Source of the DNA: Eubacteriales bacterium
Lineage (GTDB): Bacteria; Bacillota; Clostridia; Christensenellales; CAG-138
Reading direction: 5' to 3'
DNA: 64,000 nucleotides
NCBI GenBank assembly: GCA_021373115.1
Contig: JAJFTI010000034.1
Location: 62,001 to 126,000 of the forward strand
The notes beneath the pieces are model-generated. The model made no database searches. It was not told the DNA's origin and worked only from the letters and a program-made list of their open reading frames with translations. This document shows positions 44,485-52,245 of the stretch, piece by piece. The position numbers were made by a program, and so were the translations under genes. The stretch's first letter is position 1, and the number at the start of each line of letters is the position of its first letter.

Positions 44485-45090
44485 ATGAACAAATACGAAG
44501 AGCGCTCGTTATCTGCCTACAATAAAAAAGCGGTCAACTATGACAGCTCCTTTGAGGGCAGATTTACCTCCAGCTTTAAATCGTTACTTTTGGAAACCGT
44601 ACCCATCGAAACCGGAGCCAACGTTCTGGATATTGCATGCGGCAACGGCCGACTTTTGAATATGTTCGCGGAGCGATATCGCTTCAGCGGGTACGGAACG
44701 GATTTATCCGATCAGATGATCGAACAAGCGAGATTATTAAACCCGTCCATGCAGTTTTCAGCCGGAAGCTGCGAACATATATCCTTGCCGGATGATATGT
44801 TTGACGTGATTACCGTCTGCGCCGCATACCATCATTTTCCTTTCGTTGACCGCTTTTCGAATGAAGCCTATCGGCTTTTAAAGAAAGGCGGTAAAATCTA
44901 TATCGCGGAAGTGTATTATTCCCCGTTTGTCCGGGCGCTCTGCAATCCTTTCGTTCCGCTTATGAAGGATGGCGACGTTCGGTTCTACTCACCGAACGAG
45001 ATTATGAATACGTTAAGAAAAGCCGGTTTTCAAAACCAGGCTTTCAAAACAAACGAGCATATTCAAATTGTCAGCGCCAGTAAGCCGTAA
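44485..45090 (+). CDS. class I SAM-dependent methyltransferase (UbiE/methyltransferase-11 type)
   Basis: A 201-residue methyltransferase. SAM motif I is ANVLDIACGNGRLLNMF (about residues 49-65), with the acidic residue in YGTDLS, and a motif near FDVITVCAAYHHFPF. It is small and has no fused domain. Substrate unknown. GGAGGAG lies nine bases upstream of the ATG. It is one of three unrelated methyltransferase genes in 2.5 kb and the only one on the plus strand. The region is A+T-richer than the flanks. Confidence 0.85.
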   Translation: MNKYEERSLSAYNKKAVNYDSSFEGRFTSSFKSLLLETVPIETGANVLDIACGNGRLLNMFAERYRFSGYGTDLSDQMIEQARLLNPSMQFSAGSCEHISLPDDMFDVITVCAAYHHFPFVDRFSNEAYRLLKKGGKIYIAEVYYSPFVRALCNPFVPLMKDGDVRFYSPNEIMNTLRKAGFQNQAFKTNEHIQIVSASKP

Positions 45091-45179
45091 CGCTTCCCCG
45101 CTGTTCTGCGTCAACGATTCAACAACCAACCAGGATCACTCCCGGTTGCTTATTTTTTGTCTGTGTTTGGTTGAAACGA

Positions 45180-46004
45180 TTACCCGCCGATATATTCAAA
45201 CATCTGCGTCTGCCATTTCGTATAGGGAATGGCGCCGGAATCCTCATAATCCCTGAGCGCACGGCACGCGTTGCTGATTCCGTCTTCTTCGTTTTGGCCA
45301 AGATAGAACGTATATTTCATTCCGCCGTTTTGCTCTTCTTTCGCATAATTCTTCAAGCAAGTCAGCAGATCCGGCCGGGACAGATCGAACGGGACGATTT
45401 GTGTGCTTGCGGCAACGCCTAAATGCTGAAATCCGGGAATCCGCTCAACCAGCGAACGAACCCTTTCCGCGCCATATTGAAACGAAACGTTGAGAAGGAC
45501 GACGCCGTTCCGTTTTAAAAACTCCCTCGCCCCGTTAAGAACGATCCTGCGAAATCCAAATCCGTCGTCCCCCTCGCTGGAAGGCGGATTCGATACGATA
45601 AAATCGACTTTCCCTTTCAAAGCGGATACCTCGCGTTTTTCAATCTCGCAGTACGGATCATAGGAATCAGAGAGGATAAAACGAACTTTCCGTTCAACTT
45701 TATTTTCTTTCGCGTTTTGAATGGCGGCCTGTATATTCTTTTCGGAAATTTCCAGGCCGTATACCGTTTTTACTGCCGGAATGCGAGCCGCGAGGATAGC
45801 CTGGCAGCCGACGCCGCTGCCCCAGTCGATCCCGATACCGTGCAAAGCGTCTTTTTTTTCAACAATCGCCCGAAACAGGATGTCGCTTGCGGGCGTAACG
45901 GAAAAGGTTCCTGCCGGGTGGAAGAAACACAGACTGCCAAGCCCCCTGGTAAGCGTTTCGTCCAGGACGCTTTCCGTGTTGCCCGTATCGATTTCGCGTA
46001 TCAT
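45180..46004 (-). CDS. methyltransferase of the MTS (RsmC/PrmC-like) type
   Basis: A 274-residue protein. SAM motif I is GIDWGSGVGCQAILAA (about residues 58-73), and the catalytic NPPS motif (VSNPPSSEGDDG, about 137-148) marks an N-methyltransferase acting on an amide or exocyclic amine. The family includes RsmC, PrmC and small-molecule enzymes. The protein does not have the usual rRNA-binding duplication. It is 60 bases downstream of the next methyltransferase on the same strand, so the two are probably co-transcribed. Substrate not evident. Confidence 0.82.
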   Translation of the reverse strand: MIREIDTGNTESVLDETLTRGLGSLCFFHPAGTFSVTPASDILFRAIVEKKDALHGIGIDWGSGVGCQAILAARIPAVKTVYGLEISEKNIQAAIQNAKENKVERKVRFILSDSYDPYCEIEKREVSALKGKVDFIVSNPPSSEGDDGFGFRRIVLNGAREFLKRNGVVLLNVSFQYGAERVRSLVERIPGFQHLGVAASTQIVPFDLSRPDLLTCLKNYAKEEQNGGMKYTFYLGQNEEDGISNACRALRDYEDSGAIPYTKWQTQMFEYIGG

Positions 46005-46064
46005 CTTTCCAGTCTCCTCTCAAAACACGTCTTGTCGGAAATACGAATCTCTGTTTTTCAGTCG

Positions 46065-46844
46065 TTATTCAATATCCGGCTGAATCCGGTAGAGATATCT
46101 TCTCGCACGGCCCTCTTCGTAGAGCTGTTTCCCCAGCAAGTCTTCCTTAATCTTCTGTTCGATTAAATCGAGGTTTCCCTCTTGTTCAAACGCATGCCGG
46201 TATGCGCGGAGCGTATCCAGTGCGCGCGTGTAAAGCATTCTCTCGTTTTTGCTGTAATCGATTGTCGTATATGGAATGCCGTTACTCTTCAGCGTTTGTG
46301 CAAGCCGGGTGCCCTCGCTTTGCAGGAGTTCCCTCTGTTCCGCTTCGTTCTCAAATAAATATTGCGAGTAGAACAGGTACATTCCTTTCCGGCTGTTTCG
46401 ATATCGGTATCGCAGCATAGCGCCCGGTTGTTTGCAAAAATACAAACTGTCGATGGAGATTGTGATATCCGAATGGACTTCGTATGTTTGTATCTCTTCC
46501 ATGTCCCCTTTTCGATAGCTGATTGACGGATTTGAGGAATCGAACAACTCACAATCCAATTGGTCAATGCCAATTCCTTTGCACCCGGATTGACAATTCA
46601 GCCAGTTGAGTATGCTTCCGTTCCCGCAGCCCAAATCCAGAATCGTATCGGCGGGCGCAGGCGCGATCGATTGGTATAAAAAGTCCAATTGTTCACAATC
46701 CATCATATTAAACAGAGCCATTCGATAGCCGTACACTTCTTCACAAAAGTTTCGATATGCTTCGCTCCTCGATAAGCGTCCGATTTTATCCGAGAACTCT
46801 CCCTTCGTGCTCCTCTCTTTCCGTTGATCCGGATGATCGTTCAA
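46065..46844 (-). CDS. class I SAM-dependent methyltransferase
   Basis: A methyltransferase-like protein of about 259 residues. SAM motif I is TILDLGCGNGSILNWL (about residues 66-81), followed by GIGIDQLD with the acidic SAM ligand. The C-terminal half is helical and charged. The start is uncertain: TTG at 46844 has AAAGGAAG eight bases upstream, whereas the ATG at 46892 has no visible ribosome site but would add 16 codons. It heads a probable two-gene unit with the MTS-type methyltransferase. Substrate unknown. Confidence 0.75.
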   Translation of the reverse strand: MNDHPDQRKERSTKGEFSDKIGRLSRSEAYRNFCEEVYGYRMALFNMMDCEQLDFLYQSIAPAPADTILDLGCGNGSILNWLNCQSGCKGIGIDQLDCELFDSSNPSISYRKGDMEEIQTYEVHSDITISIDSLYFCKQPGAMLRYRYRNSRKGMYLFYSQYLFENEAEQRELLQSEGTRLAQTLKSNGIPYTTIDYSKNERMLYTRALDTLRAYRHAFEQEGNLDLIEQKIKEDLLGKQLYEEGRARRYLYRIQPDIE

Positions 46845-47034
46845 ACCGAACACTTCCTTTCTGCGGCCGGATGGCTTTGTCTTGCCAATCATTATACATT
46901 CGTCTGCGAAAATAACAAGAAACAACGCGCATTTCCGCCGTTCCGGAAAATTTTGGTTGACGGGTCAACAGAATCGTATAAAATAGTATTATTCGATAAT
47001 TCACGATCGATATATGAAATATGTGGAGGTACCT

Positions 47035-47463
47035 ATGGACAATCTGTTGGTCAACATCAAACGAATCGGCCAGAAAGTTCATTTTGAAGGCGTTTCCGAA
47101 AGCAATCCTGAAAGAATGATTCCGTTTGACTACATTCCGCCGATTGGCGAAGGGGACGGTTTTGCCGGGTTGGAGTTACTGCTGATGAGCTTTTCCGGCT
47201 GTGTCAGCACCTCGATTGTCTTTTTAATCGGCCGCATGGGAAAGCACGTAGCCTCCTATTCGGCAAGAGCGGAAGGCATCCGCAGAGAATCACCGCTGTC
47301 GCTGGCGAAGATCCTGTTTCATGTAACCGTTGAATCGAGCGATTTGTCGGATGCCGATATGGAGGCAGTGCTGCGGCAGGCGGAGCAAATTTCCCCCGTT
47401 TGGCACGCTATTTTAAACAACGTTGAAGTGGAAATGACCTTCTCACTGAAAGCGTGCGGCTAA
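47035..47463 (+). CDS. OsmC-family protein lacking the second cysteine
   Basis: A 142-residue OsmC/Ohr-fold protein. The family peroxidatic cysteine is present (MSFSGCVSTS, Cys56). The second, usually in a CPV motif, is Ser120 (QISPVWHAIL), so classic thiol peroxidase cycling may be lost or may use an external thiol. The ATG at 47035 is chosen because GGAGG lies five bases upstream; an earlier ATG seven codons before has no ribosome site. It is alone on the plus strand between convergent and divergent neighbours. Confidence 0.85.
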   Translation: MDNLLVNIKRIGQKVHFEGVSESNPERMIPFDYIPPIGEGDGFAGLELLLMSFSGCVSTSIVFLIGRMGKHVASYSARAEGIRRESPLSLAKILFHVTVESSDLSDADMEAVLRQAEQISPVWHAILNNVEVEMTFSLKACG

Positions 47464-47557
47464 GCTTCGATCCTTTTTTATGCGCTGCGCTGCCTTTGCA
47501 GCGCAAAATCCGTCCGTCTGGGTTGGCTTGAACGGATACGGATATCTCCTTTCCGGC

Positions 47558-49681
47558 CTACTGTGCGCCATTTAAGCGGATCAGTGTCGTTTGCGTTCCG
47601 GTATACGTCAATGTGAGCCGGTGCATTGCCCTTGTGCATGCAATATACAGAAGGTTCCTGTCCTGTTCGCTGAAATAAGTCCTATCGTCGGCGGAAGGCA
47701 GAATCACTTCGTCAAATTCCAATCCCTTTGCCATTGGTATGGATACAATCGATACGCCGATTTCGAATTTTGTGCTGTCGGGCGTTATGCAGTGCACGCA
47801 GCAATCCTGTTCGAGAATCTCATACAGCACGTTCGCCAGCCGGTTTGTTTTGGTTAGGATCCCTAAAGAACCGTTCCTTCCGTCCTGAAATGCACGAATT
47901 CTCTCCCGCAGGTACCGGATTTCTTCCTCCCCGTCGCTGCAGAAAATCAGCGCTGGTTCCTCTCCGTGGCGTTCGATTGCTTCCAATTCGGATATACTCC
48001 GGATTTGTTTTGCAAAATGGATGATTTCATAAGTCGAGCGGTAACTCTTATTCAGTGTTACCATCTCCGCATCCGGATATAAGCTTTTCAGATCCGTTAG
48101 CGAATGTAAATGGTCGCGATGGATCGTCTGCCCGAAATCCCCCAGAATGGTTTTTGAACAGGGAAACAGCCGGTTGATTACGGCAAACTGAACGGGTGTG
48201 TAATCCTGCATTTCGTCAATAACGAGATGCTGAACGGTTGAATTGTAATGCAGGCCTTCGTATGCCGCGCAGAGGTACAGATATGGATACACGTCTTCCC
48301 ATTCCAGCGTATTCCGGTTCGGCATATGAAGCAGACCGGGAACATTTTCCTTCCGATAGAATTCTTGATAGAGCGCAAGACCGTTTTTCACACGAAGCAT
48401 TCCGCACAGCTGTTTGAGGATTGCTTTCTTTTTCGGCAGGTCATCCTCCATCGGATGATCGACCGCAAGCCGTTCACCGATATCCTCGGCAATGAATTGC
48501 AGCCGCTGTTTGACCGGATAATCCCGATAAGCACAAAACCGCGCCTGAATCCAATCCGCCTGAACCGTGTGCCAGCCAAACGAAAAATCCTCCGCCTGAA
48601 AAACCCGCTCCGGCATTTGCCGGATGAATCGATCCATTCGATTCAGAAATTCCAGCGTGGACTTGAATCGCGTCCTTTCGGCCCGTTCCAAATCATCGTT
48701 TTCGATGGAATACTTTTCCGTTTCAAATGAAACGGTTCCTTTCAGCAGAACGCCCGCCAGTTCGGCAACGCTCATTTCCTTGATTGGTTCTTCTCCAAGT
48801 TCGGGCAGCACGTTTGAAATATAGTCGCCAAACACCTTGTTCGGCGAAAGGATCGCCACACATTTTGCCGACAGTTTTTCCGGATAGCGATAGAGAAGAT
48901 ATGCGACCCGGTGCAGCGCAATGGAGGTTTTCCCGGAACCTGCCACACCTTGAATCAGCATCGTTTTCGCGTTCTCATTGCGGATAATTCGGTTTTGTTC
49001 CGCCTGAATCGTCGAAATGATGGATTTCATCTTCTCATCCGATGTTTGGCTCAATTCACGCTGAAGAATATCATCCTGAATATTCACGGCGCTTTCCAGC
49101 GCGTATTCCATTTTGCCCTGTCGGATTTGGAATTGACGTTTTCGCGTCAGACGCCCTTCCACACGGCCGGACGGCGCCGGATACCCGGCCGAGCCGATTT
49201 CGCAGTCATAAAACATACCGGCGATCGGGGCGCGCCAGTCTACAATCTGTATTTGGTTTTCGCATGTAAAACCGAAACGTCCGATATAATATGCCTTCTC
49301 GTCCTGCTTATCCCGGCAAACAAAATCAATGCGGGCAAAGTAAGGAGAGTCCTTCATTTTAGCAATCTTCTCGCGAATGTTTACGGCAAACGCGCCGGAA
49401 TGATCTATTCGGTTGAGTACCCGTTCGTTCTGAAACATTTCGTGCGGATCAATCTCGCTCCGGTTCTGAACCATATAGAGCTTAAAATCCGAGTATTCCC
49501 GATCCAGCCGGCCAATCGAAGTATCCGCCTCCCGAAGAGCGTTTTCAAGCTTTACTTGTATATCGGCAAGGTGATCTGCCTCATCCGGAAACGCCTGCAG
49601 TCCCAAAACGTTCGATTCGGATTTTACTTTTCCGGCAGGCAATGCTGTCGTTTGCCCGTCGTGTTTAAGCCCTTGCACCAT
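47558..49681 (-). CDS. HelD-type superfamily 1 helicase (RNA polymerase-associated)
   Basis: A 707-residue HelD-like protein. It has an N-terminal coiled coil (about 20-75, which in HelD enters the polymerase secondary channel), Walker A GVAGSGKTSIALHR (about 246-259), and Walker B VIDEMQDYTPVQ. Later UvrD-type motifs are LNKSYRSTYEI, MAKGLEFDEVIL, and LYIACTRAMHRL. HelD recycles stalled RNA polymerase; relatives can protect it from rifamycins. The ATG at 49681 has GGAG seven bases upstream and overlaps the preceding AraC-GNAT gene by 17 bases, suggesting coupling. Confidence 0.88.
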   Translation of the reverse strand: MVQGLKHDGQTTALPAGKVKSESNVLGLQAFPDEADHLADIQVKLENALREADTSIGRLDREYSDFKLYMVQNRSEIDPHEMFQNERVLNRIDHSGAFAVNIREKIAKMKDSPYFARIDFVCRDKQDEKAYYIGRFGFTCENQIQIVDWRAPIAGMFYDCEIGSAGYPAPSGRVEGRLTRKRQFQIRQGKMEYALESAVNIQDDILQRELSQTSDEKMKSIISTIQAEQNRIIRNENAKTMLIQGVAGSGKTSIALHRVAYLLYRYPEKLSAKCVAILSPNKVFGDYISNVLPELGEEPIKEMSVAELAGVLLKGTVSFETEKYSIENDDLERAERTRFKSTLEFLNRMDRFIRQMPERVFQAEDFSFGWHTVQADWIQARFCAYRDYPVKQRLQFIAEDIGERLAVDHPMEDDLPKKKAILKQLCGMLRVKNGLALYQEFYRKENVPGLLHMPNRNTLEWEDVYPYLYLCAAYEGLHYNSTVQHLVIDEMQDYTPVQFAVINRLFPCSKTILGDFGQTIHRDHLHSLTDLKSLYPDAEMVTLNKSYRSTYEIIHFAKQIRSISELEAIERHGEEPALIFCSDGEEEIRYLRERIRAFQDGRNGSLGILTKTNRLANVLYEILEQDCCVHCITPDSTKFEIGVSIVSIPMAKGLEFDEVILPSADDRTYFSEQDRNLLYIACTRAMHRLTLTYTGTQTTLIRLNGAQ

Positions 49682-50528
49682 TTTTATTCTCCACGGATCG
49701 AATAAACCGTTGTGTTGGATAACCAAATTCGACGAGCAGTTCCGCTTCCGCAAACCCCATTTCCATAATTTCCTTGCGTTGTCCGGTGTCCGCGCGATCC
49801 CCTTTTCGATAGGTCGTAATGCTGATATCCCTGCCTGTCAGCAGCTCCCCCATCACCTTATCCAGAAGGGCTTGCGGAATGCCCTTGCCCCGGTAGAGCG
49901 GATGTGTGCCTAAAAAATCAATGTTGCCTTCCTTCTGCGAAAAAAGCAGGATGCCGGCAGCCGTTTCCCCGTCTTTCAGGATCAGCGCCTGACGGGTTTC
50001 TATTTTCTGCTTCAGCACCCGGATATATTCGTCTTCCTGCAAGTAAGGGAACCCGTCCACCACCAGCCGCACCAGTTTCATCCAGCATGGAATGTCGTTT
50101 TCCGTTGCAAAAACAATCTCCCATGCGGAGTATCCCTTCTTGGCAGGCCGGTTCATCCCTCCTTCGAATTCATAACGAAGCTGCAGCGGATAAAACTTTT
50201 CCTGCTCCCGGTATTGGCTGGGTGGTTGTTTATACATAGCGGTAAAAACGCCGGTAAAAGCCTGCTGGCTTTCATATCCCGCTAACAAAGCGATGTCCAG
50301 AATGGATTTATTCGAAAAAACAAGCAGCTTGGCCGCTTCGGTAAGCCGCCGTCTCTGAAGGTAGTCGTGTATGGTGATTCCAACCGTTCTGGTAAATACC
50401 CTGTGCAGATAGAATTTTGAATAGTGAATCGCTTCGGCAATCCGGTCGAGATCGATGTTTCCGGTCAGGTTTGCTTCCATGAATTCGACAGCCTGATTCA
50501 CTTTTTCGATGCGGTTCAAGCCATACAC
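49665..50528 (-). CDS. AraC-type regulator fused to a GNAT acetyltransferase domain
   Basis: A 287-residue two-domain protein. Residues 1-105 hold two AraC helix-turn-helix motifs (DRIAEAIHYSKFYLHRVF and DIALLAGYESQQAFTGVFTA). Residues about 130-285 form a GNAT fold with the acetyl-CoA loop LYRGKGIPQALLDKVM. The acetyltransferase could be a sensor or a resistance enzyme. It overlaps the helD-like gene by 17 bases, so it likely controls or cooperates with it. Target genes and acetyl acceptor cannot be told from sequence. Confidence 0.88.
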   Translation of the reverse strand: MYGLNRIEKVNQAVEFMEANLTGNIDLDRIAEAIHYSKFYLHRVFTRTVGITIHDYLQRRRLTEAAKLLVFSNKSILDIALLAGYESQQAFTGVFTAMYKQPPSQYREQEKFYPLQLRYEFEGGMNRPAKKGYSAWEIVFATENDIPCWMKLVRLVVDGFPYLQEDEYIRVLKQKIETRQALILKDGETAAGILLFSQKEGNIDFLGTHPLYRGKGIPQALLDKVMGELLTGRDISITTYRKGDRADTGQRKEIMEMGFAEAELLVEFGYPTQRFIRSVENKNGARA

Positions 50529-50625
50529 CCCCTTTCGAACCGATTATAAACGATTTTCAACGGTTCTGTTTCATGAATCTTGCGCACTTGCACGATACAA
50601 CGGTAAAAGGTTGCCCTCTAATGAA

Positions 50626-50657
50626 AATCCGCCGTGTCGTTCAATGCACGGCGGATT
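50626..50657 (-). terminator. terminator of the TetR-membrane protein operon
   Basis: AATCCGCCGTG, a 10-base loop, CACGGCGGATT, and then TTTT on the minus strand, about 80 bases past the membrane protein stop. Confidence 0.75.
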
Positions 50658-50735
50658 ACGGGTTTTCTGTAGAATTTTTACCGTTTTTTCTGACCGGGCG
50701 TGAGAATAGGGAAAGCCCGCGCTCGAAGCTCCGGT

Positions 50736-51416
50736 TTACGGTCGCTTTTCTATTTTTGTTTGCCGATCAAGCGTCAGTCCCATCCAGACGACCCAAACGT
50801 AGGCAAGCGTTTTCGGGATCATCAGCATCCCAAGCCCCGGTATCCGGTCCGCAAACAGTACGACGGGCAGGTAAAACGCAAACGAAAGCGCTACCGCCAG
50901 CCACATAAACCGGAACACGCGGTCGTTTGCCCGTTTCGCTTCGATTGCAAACAATACAATGATTATTATGCCCATGATCGCAAACGGTATATTCCGCAGG
51001 ATGCCAAACAGGAGCGGCTGATCATAACGAAGCCAGCGGTTCTGCGGCAGCGCGCAGAGCGCAACGCGTAAAAGGGTCAACGTCCACATTACGAAGGTAA
51101 GCCCTTTTCTGCCCTGAATCGAATACCGTTCCCGCCAGATATAGTAGAGAATTAAATAAAAAACCGTCATAGTGATCGACGTGATCAGTTTTCCAACGCC
51201 AAGCGCCGCGGCGTTTGCTTCCAGCCCGCCTGTCCAAAGCGCGATTGCGCGCGGAACGAGATGAAACGCATCTCCTCCGCCCAGTACGATCGCCATGATG
51301 CCAAATTTCGGAATCAAGGACCCTTTTTCACCTTTTTGAATCAGATAAATCCCAATGGTAATTGCAAACGCAAGATAGAACGCGTCAAAAATTGTCTCCG
51401 CCAATGCCTGTGCCAT
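50736..51416 (-). CDS. hypothetical polytopic membrane protein under TetR control
   Basis: A 226-residue protein with about seven hydrophobic segments and no domain I recognise. Sequence features include FAITIGIYLIQKG near the N terminus and GGGDAFHLVPRAIALWTGG, a conserved-looking loop, near residue 45. The C terminus is basic. It starts 32 bases inside the end of the TetR gene, so the two are translationally coupled. By analogy with TetR-linked membrane proteins it might export or sense a small hydrophobic compound, but no transporter signature is visible. Confidence 0.75.
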   Translation of the reverse strand: MAQALAETIFDAFYLAFAITIGIYLIQKGEKGSLIPKFGIMAIVLGGGDAFHLVPRAIALWTGGLEANAAALGVGKLITSITMTVFYLILYYIWRERYSIQGRKGLTFVMWTLTLLRVALCALPQNRWLRYDQPLLFGILRNIPFAIMGIIIIVLFAIEAKRANDRVFRFMWLAVALSFAFYLPVVLFADRIPGLGMLMIPKTLAYVWVVWMGLTLDRQTKIEKRP

Positions 51417-51990
51417 CCTTTGTTTCCTGCCCTTCCTGTTCGGATTCGTATAGAACCCGCTCTACAATTTGAATGAGAAAATCGATCTCACCGCCGCGCC
51501 GCATCAATGCGATTATGTTTGAAAACACAAATTCGATAAACGCTTCCTTTGAAAATCCTCCGCGCCAGATACCCGATCGAATCAACGCATCTTCATCGAT
51601 CCTTTGTAATAAAACACTCCGAAACGCGGCCTGCATAGACGCCATACGAATATACCCTTCCTCCGCGCTTTCCGGAAGGCTCTGCATGAAGGTTCGCGCG
51701 CAGTCGTTCATTTTTCCGCAAAGAAACCCGTAGATTTGACGAACCTGCGCGGAAAACCGCTCATTCGTAATATGGGATTGCAGCTCAAGCAAAGCGTTCT
51801 TCCAGTATTCTTCGGTCAGCGCAAGCAAAACATCCTGCTTGCTTTCGAAATAATTATACAGGGTTCCAACGGAAACTCCCGCTTCCGCCGCCAGTCTTCG
51901 AATACGGAGCGCTTCCGCGCCATCGCTGCATTCAATGCGATGCGCACAGGAGAGCAGCTTCTGCCGTAATGCCGGATCCCTTTTTCGCAT
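51385..51990 (-). CDS. TetR-family transcriptional regulator
   Basis: A 201-residue TetR repressor. The N-terminal helix-turn-helix is seen in IRRLAAEAGVSVGTLYNYF (about residues 32-50) followed by ESKQDVLLALTEEYW; the C-terminal ligand domain is helical and divergent. The ATG at 51990 is chosen because GGAG lies six bases upstream. An 18-bp perfect palindrome covers the region between the -10 box and the start codon, so it should repress itself and the membrane protein gene downstream. Confidence 0.9.
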   Translation of the reverse strand: MRKRDPALRQKLLSCAHRIECSDGAEALRIRRLAAEAGVSVGTLYNYFESKQDVLLALTEEYWKNALLELQSHITNERFSAQVRQIYGFLCGKMNDCARTFMQSLPESAEEGYIRMASMQAAFRSVLLQRIDEDALIRSGIWRGGFSKEAFIEFVFSNIIALMRRGGEIDFLIQIVERVLYESEQEGQETKDGTGIGGDNF

Positions 51991-52017
51991 ATCGTTCTCC
52001 ATATTCGTCAATGTTTT

Positions 52018-52035
52018 AAATGAACATGTTCATTT
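52018..52035. promoter_or_regulatory. TetR operator palindrome
   Basis: AAATGAACATGTTCATTT, a perfect 18-bp palindrome just after the -10 box of the tetR gene, as expected for an autorepressor site. Confidence 0.85.
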
Positions 52036-52039
52036 ATTA

Positions 52040-52067
52040 AGAATAGCAGAAGGATTCGAATTGTCAA
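52040..52067 (-). promoter_or_regulatory. promoter of the TetR operon
   Basis: Reverse-strand TTGACA (52062-52067), 16-base spacer, TATTCT (52040-52045). The operator follows directly. Confidence 0.7.
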
Positions 52068-52161
52068 TTGCTTCGCTGCGTTTTTTGTTTCCGAATCACT
52101 TTCCATACGATTTGTTCACGATTTGGCAACGAATCCGGTAACCCTTACGTGTTTCAAACGG

Positions 52162-52190
52162 TTGCCTGAACGATGAATCACGTGTATAAT
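52162..52190 (+). promoter_or_regulatory. promoter of the vanW-like gene
   Basis: TTGCCT (52162-52167), 17-base spacer, TATAAT (52185-52190), 55 bases before the start codon. Confidence 0.8.
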
Positions 52191-52245
52191 ATGAGATGTG
52201 CGCGATTTGACGCGCACAAATGCTGATTACGGTAGAAGGACCGCC

